Below, in pieces: positions 10,301 to 22,053 of a stretch of 64,000 nt of DNA. Origin of the DNA: Metridium senile (taxonomy: Eukaryota; Cnidaria; Anthozoa; Actiniaria; Metridiidae). The stretch spans positions 11,520,072-11,584,071 of the forward strand of contig OX459108.1 in NCBI GenBank assembly GCA_949775045.1. Reading direction: 5' to 3'. A program made the translations under genes and the position numbers. The notes beneath the pieces are model-generated. The model was not told the origin of the DNA. It saw nothing but the letters and a program-made list of their open reading frames with translations, and made no database searches. Position 1 is the stretch's first letter, and each line of letters starts with the position of its first letter.

Positions 10301-11280
10301 GACTTTTAAGATATCCTAGACAACTTCCCACGCAAGGTACGAATTGAAGAGTCTTACGTTGAAGCCCTGTCCGCTCCAAACCAGTATTTATTTCTTGTAT
10401 TTTTTTATAAATGTATTGTCAATTAATCCAGTTTTTCAAGATGATTAATGACGAAACTTGAAATAATGCCACTGAGCTTCTTCAGCACGGTATCCTCAAT
10501 GAAGTTGCAAAGCTGTCATCAAAAATGTGTATTTTCATTGATTACATATAAACACTATTGAAACAAACTCAGGATCAAAAGGATTTGTAGTTTCCTCAAA
10601 TAAGGTGATAATTTGAAGTATAAACGTCATGTATTTTGAGTTTTCTACTGAAAAGAATCCACCTGTTCTAAATTTCTCTTGTGTTAAATATCCTCGTTTG
10701 TTTGCTGTGTTATCTTCCTTCCTACATCGAGAAAATTACGTCTTCAAAATTACCAATAGAAATAGGTCGGGTCCTATGAAAAAAAAAATCAAGATATATA
10801 GAATTCAGTATATACATTTTTTTCAATGAAACAATACGAAATGTAAGAAAACAAAATATTTGTTAATGAATAATTGATAATATCAATATATATGTAAAAT
10901 ACAGACACTGGAGATAATATGTCGATTAAATATCTTAATCGCTCTGGAGATTAATCATGCAGTTTAGAAAAATGAAATCGAAATTTGTTGAGACATTCGC
11001 AAATAAATTAAACAAACAATCCTTAAAATAAAGAAGTATTAATGGTTTCATTATAAAACGGTATCATTGTTTGATCACTCTGATCTGAATTCGAAGGAAG
11101 TCCTGAGAACACAAGAAGCTTAGGAAAAAAGCCTTTCTAAACATTGAATTTATTCAAATTTTATTCCATAAAATATTCTCGATTCTATTCAGTTGAATAT
11201 CATACTTTTATCGATTATTAGAAAAGATATATCGAATTCTAAAGAAGTTCTTGGCCAGCTTTTTGGCCAGCTTTTGGCCA
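7376..11280. other. AT-rich intergenic DNA upstream of the GPCR, nothing recognised
   Basis: About 3.9 kb with short frames only and no family motif, clean terminal repeat or obvious tandem unit. It contains the presumed promoter of the GPCR gene, but I could not place a promoter element with confidence. Confidence 0.5.
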
Positions 11281-11406
11281 TCTTTGGCTCCGAGAACGAT
11301 TTTTGATTTTTACAATTTACCAAATTGTGACTAAAGGTGCATTAACACTGGACAAGTTTTTCATCAACTTATCTTTTTTTATGCAAGTTAAAATTACACA
11401 GCGTAG

Positions 11407-11670
11407 CATATGCTGTCTCGCAATATTTTTTCTTATTGTAAACAGCATTACACAAGGTTTAGTACTACTTTTCGCAACGGAAATCATTTCAACATAACAC
11501 ATTCAAGCAGTGCGAGACAAGTTGAGCTTAGGAAATTGCATAATTTAACAGCAGCTGTCTCGCAATATTTTTTTTATTGTAAACAGCATTTGCTCAAAGT
11601 TTAGTTCTATTTTTAGCAACGAAACTCAACTTGCAACTCCACATTTTCAATTAGTGCGAGACAAGTTGCT
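11407..11670. repeat. Direct repeat of a ~150-bp TGTCTCGCAATATTTT unit (2 copies)
   Basis: Units start at ~11411 and ~11560 with CTGTCTCGCAATATTTTTT and end with AGTGCGAGACAAGTTG, which is inverse to the start (TIR-like TGTCTCGCA / TGCGAGACA). This looks like two tandem copies of one short inverted-repeat element. Confidence 0.75.
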
Positions 11671-11680
11671 AAGAAAATTG

Positions 11681-11970
11681 TATACACCTATTTCAATAAT
11701 CGTTGTCGCAAACAAAGCCACAGTCCACACTCTGAAGCCTGCAAAGGATGTCGGTAATATGAAAATATTTTCTGATTTATTAAAGAAATATTTGTTTTAT
11801 CATCTACCACTGCAACAACTTGTTATGGTCATATAACACAAAAACGTACAACCAACATATCCTATGAATAAATCGATAACACGAGAAGAAATACCGACAT
11901 CCTTTGCAAGTTGTACAGTGTAGACTGTAGCTTTGATTGCGACTGACGATTATTGAAATAAGTATATATA
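11681..11970. mobile_element. MITE of the TATACACCTATTTCAATAA family (copy 2)
   Basis: It begins TATACACCTATTTCAATAA and ends ATTATTGAAATAAGTATATA. It shares CACAGTCCACACTCTGAAGC and CTGCAAAGGATGTCGGTA with the copy at 3497 and has the same inverted CGACATCCTTTGCA right arm. The element abuts the end of the preceding direct repeat. Confidence 0.8.
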
Positions 11971-12305
11971 GATAAAGCCTCGTACTCACGTCACCAACCC
12001 CGAGGGATAGCAATTTTAACATAGACGAATTTTCTTTTTCTTCATAAACAAATGTTATTTATAGTTTCTATTTGACAAAAATAGCGTTCTCTCTTAAAAG
12101 CAGCAAATCCCCCAGGATATCCCAGAGCACTTGAAATTCGAAATTCTAAAATAACAAATATCCTTAAAATCAAACAATATAATTAGGAAGTCATGGAGAC
12201 TTATTTTAAATTGAATATTAAACACGCAACTCAATTGAAATAGTCCAATCAGTTCATGTTTTCTAGTACCGCTGATCACTGATATATATATATACACCCA
12301 ATTCA

Positions 12306-12570
12306 AAAAAGGTTGACGGAGCAAACAGCGATTGGCGATTGTTGAATGGCGATTGCACGACCGAAAGGAACTATGGGTAATACGAATTTCTTTTTATTCC
12401 ATTCTAAATTACCCAAACACCGTTCAGCGATGACCTTAGTTGGGTTTCGCGAATGTTTCGCTGAACGATGGAGGCATTGTTTGGATAATTTAGAAACGAA
12501 TAAGAAGGAATTTGTATTACCCACAGTTTCTTTCGGTCGTGCAATCGCCGTTCGCCCCGTTAACCTTTTT
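12306..12570. mobile_element. MITE-like palindrome with AAAAAGGTT(G/A)ACGG ends
   Basis: Long arms pair across the element: GGTTGACGGAGC / GCCCCGTTAACC, GCGATTGCACGACCGAAAG / CTTTCGGTCGTGCAATCGC, and TGGGTAATACGAATTTCTTT inverted at the right. The centre is around 12440. Frames open on both strands are the consequence of symmetry. Confidence 0.85.
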
Positions 12571-12760
12571 GATTTAGGTGTATTTTGTCTTTTCATGCTT
12601 ATATTTTGGTGCTAAAAATCTTGGCACGTCGGCTGAAAATGCGCCTTTTGTGATCTTGATTTTGACTCTCCGGAAAAAGTATTCACAAAAGTTATAATCA
12701 ATAAAACACATTTATCACCATGGCCACATTCGAAACCTTCATTTTATAGCTACACAATCA

Positions 12761-12999
12761 CAGAATCGTGACATGGTATATGGAATCAGGGATCAGCGTT
12801 ATTTTGGGATCAGGGATCAAAATTTTTGCTTTGGGATCGGGATCACAGCCACTGGGATCGAGATCATGAGACCATATCGCCGAATCAGGGATCAAATGAA
12901 TCAGGGATCAGAATCGAAATAAAATTTGGGATCAGGGATCCAAATTTTGGTCAGGAATACGGGATCACGAGTAAAAAAATGTACCATGTCACGACCCTG
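12761..12999. mobile_element. MITE with GGGATCA internal words and possible CAATCA TSD
   Basis: Ends CAGAATCGTGACATGGTA and TACCATGTCACGACCCTG are inverted repeats flanked by CAATCA on both sides (12755-12760 and 13000-13005). The interior is largely degenerate copies of GGGATCA. CAG ends suggest an hAT-like non-autonomous element, but the duplication is 6 rather than 8 bp. Confidence 0.7.
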
Positions 13000-13047
13000 C
13001 AATCATTAAACCCAAAACAGGAACTTGAAAGGGATTGTTTTTATAAA

Positions 13048-13405
13048 GATTCAGAGGAAAGATTTGATCCTTCTTAAATAAAATGAGGACAAGAGAGATA
13101 AATTAACAAAGAAATATATGAATTAAGAGCTAAATGGTAGGAAAGATGTGGGTTTTAGCAGCCGTTTTATAATGCGCCTAATATAGATACGACTTTCATT
13201 AATGGCCGCCACTAATTATCATAGTATTTAAAAATTGATATTTTAAGAAAAATTGATAATTTTTTAAATTCAGAGGAAAAAATTCATCCTTTCTAAATAA
13301 TGAAGACAAGAGAGATAAATTAACAAAGAAATATATTAAATTAGGAGCTAAATGGTAGGAAGGGTGTCGGTTTTAGCAGCCGTTTTATAATGCGACTAAT
13401 AGACG
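13048..13405. repeat. Direct repeat, ~140-bp unit, period ~220 bp
   Basis: TTCAGAGGAAAGATTTGATC...TTTTAGCAGCCGTTTTATAA at 13048-13190 recurs at 13268-13405 with about 10% divergence. Confidence 0.8.
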
Positions 13406-13624
13406 ATTTTTATATGATAAAAATAACTTGAAAATTTGACAAAAAAAAACATAAATTATCAAGAAGCTATAAGAGTTTGAATTTGAAATTGGCGATTTGT
13501 TTCTGTTTTTCTTTAATTTTCCACCTTTAATGACCTTAGAAGGAAATAGGTTATTCATCGTGGAATGTGAAATTAAAAGGATACTTAATCAATTGTCTCA
13601 CGATTGAGGTCATTGGTAGAAATA

Positions 13625-13665
13625 CCGCGACGTTTCGACTGCAATCTGCTAGTCTTCATCATGCG
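13625..13665 (-). ncRNA. Hammerhead-ribozyme-like core motif (degenerate)
   Basis: The minus strand reads ATGATGA, AGAC...GTC, GAAA, CGTC. This is the order of a hammerhead core (CUGANGA-stem II-GAAA-stem III) with the first C changed to A and a 3-bp stem II. Penelope-like retroelements are known to carry such motifs. No cleavage-site stem I pairing was established. Confidence 0.3.
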
Positions 13666-13764
13666 ATGGTGTAGACTGGGTGATGGTTGTCTTATATACT
13701 GTTCGTTGGATTATCGGCGCTGTGATTGGCTGACGCGTGATGTCCCAGCATGCTTCTTAATGAC

Positions 13765-14025
13765 CTTCTTACTTACTTACTTACGTTTTTGCTTACTTGA
13801 TTAATTATTTACTTCAGCTACTTGTATACCTATTTGTTTGCTTATTTGCTAGCCTACTTTCCTACTTACTCACTTACTTAGTTCACCTACTTGCTTGCTT
13901 ACCTTCTTGGTTAATTACTTACTTACTAAACGTACTTGCTTACTTAGAACGTACTTATTCACTTACTTACTTACTTTCTTACTTGCATACCTACATGCGT
14001 GTTTGTCTACTTGCTTGCTATGACG
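13765..14025. repeat. Degenerate ACTT/TTAC microsatellite
   Basis: About 260 bp dominated by TTAC/CTTG tetranucleotides with substitutions. The Leu/Tyr-rich frame over it is a repeat artefact. Confidence 0.9.
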
Positions 14026-14165
14026 TTCTCGTAATAAAAGTCTTAAATGTCAAGCAGGTCAAAATACGATAAGAGATTATCTATGACGCAGTTGTGGGGA
14101 TTACCGGTGAGTGGCAGCAGCTCAGCTGCCTACACTTACACGGAAAATATACCTTTTCTTGGAAA

Positions 14166-14350
14166 AACTTAATAATTTGGAAGTTCCTGGAAATTCTTAG
14201 TAATATACTTATAACAATATCAATAAACTATTATTTTACAAGAGTTTTACTTTTTCCTGAAAAAAAAACCTTAATAATTTGGAAATTCCTGGAAATTCTT
14301 AATAATATACTTAAAACAATATTAATAAACTATTATTTTACGAGAGTAAT
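14166..14350. repeat. Direct repeat, two ~82-bp copies
   Basis: CTTAATAATTTGGAAGTTCC...ACTATTATTTTAC is repeated 103 bp downstream with few changes. Confidence 0.85.
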
Positions 14351-14676
14351 ACTTTATCTAGGCACTAGCTAGAACGATTAATATGTTCTTATTGTTGATA
14401 ATAAATATAGTCCTAGTTATCAGAATGGTCTTCTACATTGTTACTATCTTAGGAGAATAAACATTGAAGTATTGAAGTATTGTTGATATGCAACATCAAC
14501 ATCATCATCATCAACAACATTCAGCTGTTTTTAGCATCAGTTTTGACACTTTGACCAGATTCGCCTGGATTTACGGTGTTGTATTAAAGCACTTATTTAT
14601 GAATCAATTTCAATTCAACATGAATTCCTCCTAATTAAGAAATTGCACTGATCTCTAAATCTCATTGAAGTAGCTT

Positions 14677-14875
14677 GCGTCGCCGCGCTAGACAACAAAA
14701 CAGTCCTCACTTTTACGCGAAACTGACTCCGACAGTTCTTCGACCGACCTCCGACAGACCTCCGACTTCACCAGTCGCGGATCGCCCGACTCCGAGAAAA
14801 CGAGTTCGAAAAGGATCGAGTGAAGTTTTGGCCGCGAGAGAATGAGGCGAGTAGTGATGAACGAGTGGCGGTAAA
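14677..14875. other. GC-richer, CpG-containing block, function unknown
   Basis: About 200 bp with many CG dinucleotides and CTCCGAC/ACCTCCGAC words, in contrast with the AT-rich surroundings. It could be an unmethylated promoter fragment or the body of an old element. No conserved protein is visible. Confidence 0.35.
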
Positions 14876-15162
14876 GCATTTGTTATCATTAAGTATTCAT
14901 TAAGTAGCTATCTTAATTCAAACATCGCTGTATTGTGTATACAGTCATTATAAAGCTAATGAATATTTCAAACACCCTTCACGCAACTTATCTTGAACGG
15001 CTAATAACTAAGTCATGGCTAAAAGACTTTAGTCCAGTTCAGACGTCTTTGTCTTTGTCTTTGTGGCCGGCGGTTAAAAAAGACCGATGACTACCATATA
15101 AGCTCTTTTGCTTTGGTGCTAGGAGACGATGTTAAGTTTTGTCTATATACTAGTTACGAGAA

Positions 15163-15275
15163 GGGGGCTGTTTATATGAAAGCGAGTTGTCCCTGCTAGA
15201 GGAGATAACTCTTTTTTTTTTTTGTATTTCCCGGGACACGAAACAATAGAGTAATCTCGGCTTATAGGCACAGCT
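15163..15275. mobile_element. Degraded copy of the AGGGGCTGTTTATATGAA MITE
   Basis: GGGGGCTGTTTATATGAAAG and GCGAGTTGTCCCTGCTAG match the left arm of the 134-bp palindrome at 40319-40452. The right half is recognisable but eroded (TTTCCCGGGACACG, AATAGAGTAATCTCGGC). Confidence 0.65.
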
Positions 15276-15699
15276 CCCTCTGTCGAACTCAACGGCAATT
15301 AGATTCGACGCTGCAATTTTAAAGCTCCACGTTCAAATTTTAAAATTTGTGATATTTTAATAAAATAGCTAGCAATTTTCTAAAATAAATATTTTATTAA
15401 AATCAGTCATGAAATCCTCGTATTTACTCGTCTCGATGTTTTAAAAAAAATTATCTTGTTAAATGAGTTTTTTATCGTGTCTTCCTATCGATTAAAAGAT
15501 TTTCAACAAAGGAAGGTATCTTTTAAGAGATTACCTTGGCAATACATCAAAGGCGTATCTCCCTGAATGACTGTATGAGTGGGAAACAATTTAGACAAGA
15601 GGTCTATTTTATTATTATTTTTTTATTTATTTATTTTATTTATAAGGCTTTCCACATGTGTGGGAGACCGTAACAACAGAGCTAGGCTCCAAAAATGAG

Positions 15700-17000
15700 G
15701 GTATGTTGTATTGGGAAATCATTTAGGCAAGTGAATCTCCAACGATGATTGTAATGGGAAAATAGCTTGTATTAAAGGTCTCTCCCTAAAGGATTGTATA
15801 TTGGAAGAAAAAAAACACCGAGACATAACGTCTCTTCCTTAAAATGTGTACTGGGAAAACGCACATTGATTAGAGGCAAACGAATAAGATATATCTCCCA
15901 AGAGGATTGTATTGGAAAAACATTGTGAATAATGTACGGTCTACCTCCCAAGATAATTATTTTGGGAAAACATTGAGGCAAGCGAAAAAGATCTATGTAG
16001 ATTTCCCAAGAGAAGTGAATTTGGAAAATATCGAGAGAAGTGAATAAGGTCTATCTCCCAAGAGAATTGTATTAGGGACACATTGAGGCAAGTGAATAAA
16101 GTCTCTTCCTTAAAATGTGTACTGGGAAAACGCACATTGATTAGAGGCAAATGAATAAGATATATCTCCCAAGAGGATTGTGATATATCTTCCCAAGAGA
16201 AGTGAATTTGGAAAATATCGGGAGAAGTGAATAAGGTCTATCTCCCAAGAGAATTGTATTAGGGACACATTGAGGCAAGTGAATAAAGTCTATCCCCTTA
16301 AGAGAATTGTATTGGTGACACATTGATGCTAGTGAATAAGGTATATCTCCCAAGAGAATTGTATTAGGGACACATTGAGGCAAGTGAATAAAGTCTATCC
16401 CCCAAGAGAATTGTATTGGTGACACATTGAGGCTAGTGAATAAGGTATATCTCCCAAGAGGATTGCATTAAGAAATCATTTTGTATTAGGAAAACATTGA
16501 ATTGCGGCAAGTAAATGATGTACGGTCTACCTGCCAGGATAATTACTTTGGGAAAACATCGCGGCAGGTGAATTTGGAAGATATTGAGAAAAGTGATCAA
16601 TAAGGTCTATCTCCCATGCAAGAGGATTGAATTGAAATAGCAAGTGAATTAGGTGTATCTCCCAAGAGGATTGAATTGAAATAGCAAGTGAATTAGGTGT
16701 ATCACCCAAGAGGATTGTATTGAAATAGCAAGTGAATTAGGTGTATCTCCCAAGAGGATTGAATTGAAATAGCAAGTGAATTAGGTGTATCTCCCAAGAG
16801 GATTGTATTGGGAAAACATTGAGACCAGTGAATGAGGTGTATCACCCAAGAGAATTGAATTGAAAAGGCAAGTGAATAAGGTCTATCTCCCAAGCTAGAG
16901 GATTGTATTGGGAAAACATTGAAACCAGTGAATAAGGTCCATCCCTAAAGAGCATTAAATATTTGGGACACATTTAGGCAAGTGAATAAAATCAATTAAA
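15700..17000. repeat. Minisatellite array, ~50-60-bp units (TCTCCCAAGAGGATTGTATT)
   Basis: About 20 degenerate units of the form TATCTCCCAAGAGAATTGTA plus TTGGGAAAACATTGAGGCAA plus GTGAATAAGGTC. Units from 16600 to 16800 are shorter and more uniform (~55 bp). Several minus-strand open frames over the array are repeat artefacts. Confidence 0.9.
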
Positions 17001-17510
17001 TGTAATGAAGCCTTTCCACATTATTTCCAGCCGTTTCAATTACCTTCGTCGGCGTTCTTTGAAAACAAACTCCTCACTGGTAAACCAACGTTCTCAAGAT
17101 TAAATACACGTTTTCATTGCTACAACTTCAAACAACAGCACACTGTATCGAACTTGCATTTATCTGCGAGTGATTCTAGTTTGTTCTCACAGTTAAGACC
17201 TGCGAGCATCTGTCGAGTTGCAGGCACTGGCCAATGATATGAAAGGCGCACGGTGGCCAAAAAGACACCTGAAATCGACAAGTATAGACTTCGTAGCTAT
17301 ACAAAGCCTGGAGATTTTTATCGGCGGGCGGGCGGTTGTTACGTAAATGCAATGTTTATAAGTTATCTCAGCGATTGTATTATTGATTGTGATAATGTGG
17401 GTTTTTTACCTAAGATATAAGAGATAAAACTTATCAACGAATCTTGCAATACACTTAGATATTAGTGCTCGAAGGAACTTTGTCGTAATGGTTCCTTTCA
17501 CTGGTCTCGT

Positions 17511-17652
17511 CGATCAACCTCAGCCTCGATAGCGTGTAATATATTCTTTACAATTTGACTACAGCCCGTGGTAATTTAAGGAATGTACAAATTATCAAAC
17601 AGTTGAAATATTTAACAATTCCACAGGCTGTAGTCAAATTCTAAAGAGTATA
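17511..17652. mobile_element. Second copy of the CAACCTCAGCCTC half plus AATTTGACTACA element
   Basis: It repeats 3358-3496 closely: the CAACCTCAGCCTCGATAGCG end, followed by the ~112-bp palindrome with arms AATTTGACTACAGCCCGTGG and ...CCACAGGCTGTAGTCAAATT. Confidence 0.75.
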
Positions 17653-17660
17653 TATTTCTT

Positions 17661-17794
17661 ATTAGACAGTTTGATGTGTAATATGGCTGGATATTTTACG
17701 AGTGAAACGCTGTATTTTGACGAGCCTCCGGGCGAGTCAAAATGCAAGTTAACGAGTAAAATATCCAGCCATATTACACATGAAACTGTTTAAT
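17661..17794. mobile_element. 134-bp palindromic element (ATTAGACAGTTTGATGTG ends)
   Basis: The arms GTGTAATATGGCTGGATATT and AATATCCAGCCATATTACAC are perfect inverses, followed inward by TTTTGACGAG...CTCGTCAAAATG-type pairing around a short centre. Confidence 0.85.
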
Positions 17795-17869
17795 AAGTTA
17801 TTTATAATCCAATCAAAAGGTTTTTTTTTCTTTTATAAAGCAAAATATTGTTTTACTTGAGGGCTTAGA

Positions 17870-17941
17870 TAGACGAGTAAAAATATCGCTGGATATTTTT
17901 ACTCGATCCAGTTCTACTCCTGCGATATTTTTACTCGTCTA
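17870..17941. repeat. 72-bp palindrome (TAGACGAGTAAAAATATCGC)
   Basis: TAGACGAGTAAAAATATCGC is the exact inverse of GCGATATTTTTACTCGTCTA across a 32-bp spacer. The arm shares ACGAGTAAAATATC with the adjacent 134-bp palindrome. Confidence 0.85.
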
Positions 17942-18217
17942 TGACTAGTTGGATAATAAATTAAATGGTACTGTCGTTGAGGCTCATAGACGTAGTATTT
18001 GCCATAGGAAGTGATTACATTTATCTGGCACATCAAATGTGATAAAAGATTGTTAGTGAGATTTGAAAGAAATGAAAAATAATGATGGAAATAATAATTA
18101 GGTGATTTGAACGTTTTATAAAATGTTTTATAAAATGTATTTGTCCCTAAAATTTTTTCTGCAGTTTAGGTTAAGTTCCTCTGTTGTGCAATATAACGTT
18201 GTTTATTTCTATGTTTT

Positions 18218-18450
18218 TTGTTGTCTCTTCATTTGTTTGTTTGTCTCTTTGTTTGTACGTTTGTTTGTTTGTACGTTTGCATGTTTGTTTGTGTACGTTT
18301 GTTTGTTTGTTTGTTTGTTTGATATTTTTTTTGGTTTGTCTCTTTGTTCTTTTGTTGTTTGTTTGTTTGATTGGCTCTTTAATTATTTGTTTGTTTGTTT
18401 GTATTTTTGTCTCTGTGTGTTTGGTTGTTGTTTGTTTGTTTGTTTCTTTA
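18218..18450. repeat. GTTT microsatellite
   Basis: Long runs of GTTTGTTT with CTCTTT and ACGTTT interruptions. Cys/Leu/Phe-rich frames over it are artefacts. Confidence 0.9.
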
Positions 18451-18628
18451 CGATGGAGTACAAGATTTAATTAATTAGTAGGGGGTGTAGTTTGTGGTTC
18501 TGCGGTATCTGTTAATGGTTACTAACATTGCGCTGAACAAACTTTTAAGTATGTTTCTATTAAGATAGAGCTAATGGACTGTTCAATAAATAGTAAAATT
18601 AATAATTTAAATAAAAAAAATATACTCC

Positions 18629-19059
18629 CAGGTTGAACATCTTACCAAGATCCATATAAGATAATGCAAGATCATATCCTAGCAAAATCCAGGCATGATC
18701 TTATAAGATTTTGGCATGTAATGCCCTCAATCTGCATGAACTTGGATAAACTTCCAAGTTTCTGCCAAGATTTAAGAAAGATCTTCCCAGGATACTTCCA
18801 AGAAATTTACTTGCCAATTATAAGATTTAGTGAAATCTTGGATGATCTAACTAACTAAATACATACATACATGAGTCTGTATTTATAAAAAGCTGATGTA
18901 TATTTGTAAATATTAAGTTAACGATACCCGCCTCGATAAGTTCGGCTATTTGCGGGAATGTCTATTGTATTTGTACTGTAATATTGCATGGAATTTAGAT
19001 AAAGTTAAAGTCAAAGTCTTACCAGATCTTCTAAGGTCTTAACAAGATGCTCAACCTGG
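18629..19059. mobile_element. TIR element (CCAGGTTGA(A/G)CATCTT) with AAGATC-rich interior
   Basis: Ends CCAGGTTGAACATCTTACCA and ...TTAACAAGATGCTCAACCTGG are inverted. The left interior is rich in AAGATC/GATCTT words. The right interior (from about 18850) contains ACCCGCCTCGATAAGTTCGG and CTATTTGCGGGAATGTCTAT, which look like a separate inserted retroelement tail. Confidence 0.65.
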
Positions 19060-19109
19060 TACGTCCACTACGAATGTACATATAGACACAATCTAGGATC
19101 GTTTCCCTT

Positions 19110-20110
19110 TGTAGATTATTTTGTTTTTCTGTAATAAGATATTGTCCATTTACAAGTTTAGTATTTCCATTAAAGTTCAAATTGTTTTTAGCCATTAAGA
19201 ATGGCTGCCAGTCTATGCTAATCCACTGAAACTATTACAATCAACCACCCTTTTTTACCAAAGTCTGGAATCGTTTTTTTAGCTACTTTTTTGTTTTTGT
19301 TTTGTTTTTCTGTAATAAGATCGTGACCATTTACAACTTCAATATTTAGCCATCAAGAATGGCTGCCAGTCTATGCTAATCCACTGAAACTATTATAATC
19401 AACCGCCTTTTTTTACCAAAGTCTCGAATCGTTTTCTTTGCAGTTTGTTTTGTGTTTTGCTATAGATCGTGACCGTTTAAACCCGTAGTTTTCCCATTAA
19501 AGTTCAAATTGTTTTAAGTCATCAAGAATTAATGGCTGCCAGTCATTGCTAATCAATTTTCACTGAAACTATTACAATCAACCGCCCTTTTTTTTTACCA
19601 AAGTCTGTGATCGTTTCCTTAGCTTTTTTTTGGTTTTGCTGTAATAAGATCGTCACCATTTACAATTTTTTTCATTTCCATTCTCAAATTGTAGTCAACC
19701 ACCAAGAAGGCTGGAGCCAGTCTATACTAATCCATGTTAAAACTAGTACAATCAACCACCCTTTTTTTTTACCAAAGTCTGTGATCGTTTCCTTAGATTT
19801 TTTTTTGTTTTGCTGTAATAAGATCGTCACCATTTACAATTTTTTTCTCAAATTGTAGTCAACCACCAAGAAGTCTACAGTCATGCTAATCCATGTTCAA
19901 ACTATTAAAATCAACAACCCTTTTTTACCAAAGTCTGGGATCGTTTCCGTAGATTATTATTATTACTATTATTTAGCTGTAATAAGATCGTGACCATTTA
20001 CAATTTTAGTATTCTCATTAATGTCTAATTTTTTTTAGTCAGCCATCAAGAATGGCGCCAGCTATTGCTAATCCATGTTCAAACTAGTACTGTCAACCGC
20101 CCTTTACAGA
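19110..20110. repeat. Satellite-like array, ~6 units of 165-190 bp
   Basis: Each unit contains CATCAAGAATGGCTGCCAGT, CTAATCCA...GAAACTATTACAATCAACC, CCTTTTTTACCAAAGTCTG, and TGTAATAAGATCGTGACCAT. Units start near 19130, 19310, 19500, 19640, 19815 and 19975. Confidence 0.88.
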
Positions 20111-20476
20111 CAGCAAAAAGATCGAAAGTTAAAATTATACAAAGTACACACTTATAAAACGACAAAGTGTCTTATAATCATTGATTTATGGTCGTAAAGA
20201 CGACAATAATTGTTCTTCTATCATCAGTATTTGAACTAATTACAACAGCGTAGGTAGATATCGAATGTGTGCTTTATCATAGTAGAGTGCTTACACTATG
20301 TCCATGAAATAAAATCTAAATAGTTACTAACTAATAGTTTTTATTTAGTGACTATTAGTCACTATCACTCAACTGGAACAGCTTTAGTAACAATACACAA
20401 TGAATAAAGTATTAACTTTCTATGGTTTTGAGTATTTGATTTCCCTTGTGTCTTGTGGTCTATTGTTACTAAAGCT

Positions 20477-20883
<407 letters not shown>

Positions 20884-20884
20884 G

Positions 20885-21050
20885 CCTTCATACGAAGGCA
20901 GGGACAACACAACAGCTTACGCCAATTACTGTGGGCCCTGTAGTATGCTGAAACCTGACTGTTGTGCCGGGAGATAATCTCCTACAATCTCTAACTACAA
21001 AAGGTTTATCATACTGCACATCAGTCAAACTTCTTGCGGTGATTTAGTTG
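20885..21050. repeat. 166-bp direct repeat, copy A (uninterrupted)
   Basis: It starts CCTTCATACGAAGGCAGGGA and ends GGTGATTTAGTTG. The same sequence follows at 21057-21432, there split by a 201-bp palindromic insertion. Copy A therefore shows the empty target site GGAGATAATCTCC. Confidence 0.95.
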
Positions 21051-21056
21051 CTTTTT

Positions 21057-21432
21057 CCTTCATACGAAGGCAGGGACAACACAACAGCTTACGCCAATTA
21101 CTGTGGGCCCTGTAGTATGCTGAAACCTGACTGTTGTGCCGGGAGATAATTAGACTACGAGTTGTAGTCCTTCTTTTCCCTCCAGAATCAGTAACTTAAA
21201 AAAACGAGTGTTGCGGGATTCCTGTGGAGCGCGCCGGAAATAGATCTCCCTACTCAACGATCTATTTCCGGCGCGCTCCACAGGAATCCCGCAACACTCG
21301 TTTTTTTAAGTTACTGATTCTGGAGGGAAAAGAAGGACTACTCGTAGTCTAGGAGATAATCTCCTACAATCTCTAACTACAAAAGGTTTATCATACTGCA
21401 CATCAGTCAAACTTCTTGCGGTGATTTAGTTG
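21057..21432. repeat. 166-bp direct repeat, copy B, interrupted by a MITE
   Basis: Identical or near-identical to copy A, with a 210-bp excess made up of a 201-bp palindrome (21151-21351) plus a second copy of GGAGATAAT. Confidence 0.95.
21151..21351. mobile_element. 201-bp palindromic MITE with 9-bp target duplication
   Basis: The arms TAGACTACGAG...GATCTATTTCCGGCGCGC are almost perfect inverses over ~95 bp each; the left arm carries one 3-bp extra (TTG). GGAGATAAT is duplicated at 21142-21150 and 21352-21360, and copy A shows the pre-insertion site. Long terminal inverted repeats with a 9-bp duplication are typical of Mutator-like (MULE) non-autonomous elements; that assignment is an inference. 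Confidence 0.93.
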
Positions 21433-21780
21433 TTTCTAAGTTGTTCAACGAACAATAAACGATTTCTAAAATATTTCTGGGTGCCCACGGTTTTTGTGGC
21501 TACTGCATTCTGGGAATGCGTAGCCACTATGTCATCGAGTCGTGTAAGGTTGTAAGGTTGTAAGGCTGTAAGAAATCGGTATATACTTCATTGCTGAATG
21601 TCCATGTAGTCATTTTATTCGTTTTGTCAACTATAAGTGATTGATATGAGACCACACGAAGTATATACCCGTAACTCCACACGAAGTCTCCTTCGAAGCC
21701 AATCAATATCTATTCGATTAACTTTGTAACCAATAGTTATCGACTAGCTCGCATTCGTTATTTCGATTCCTCGAAAACAA

Positions 21781-22053
21781 ATGTCAATCGATAATACCTC
21801 ATGCTTGCAATTGATCTTGATCTCTGGAACCTTTGACAAACCTGACCGGGAAGTTGTGGGACTTCAAGATCACAAGTTTCTTCGATTTTCGGTAAGTAAA
21901 ATTTATTTTTCGAAAAATAATTCAAACTTTTACTTATCACATCTTTTGTAATTGAATAAAGGAAAGGTTTTTCAAGTTTTATTTAGCTTTTAGGCCGATA
22001 TTTACGCCGGGATTTATGAGTCAGCAAAATCGCTCGCTCAGTATTTTCGATGA
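21781..22053 (+). CDS. Possible two-exon small gene (speculative)
   Basis: An ATG at 21781 opens a 37-codon frame that ends exactly at a strong donor (G|GTAAGTAA, 21892). After 102 bp, a pyrimidine-rich TTTATTTAGCTTTTAG acceptor (ending 21993) rejoins in phase 0 for 19 codons (starting ADIYAGIYESAKSL) to TGA at 22051-22053. The product would be 56 residues with no recognisable domain. The splice signals are good, but the protein has no support. A longer frame in exon 2 (containing SIFDESAPFFDF) would need another first exon. Confidence 0.2.

Noticed and set aside
15772..16893. Series of minus-strand ORFs with repeated IQFSWEIDLIHLPQC-like peptides
   Set aside because: They follow the 50-60-bp minisatellite; units are broken by stops and vary without codon-like pattern.
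15700..17000. Possible CRISPR array
   Set aside because: The repeats are contiguous and degenerate, without unique spacers, and the DNA is eukaryotic.
18123..18474. Cys/Leu/Phe-rich 'membrane protein' ORFs
   Set aside because: Translation of a GTTT microsatellite; the same applies to 38916-39301 (CAAA), 13797-14072 (ACTT), 49465-49714 (ATC) and 41492-41782.
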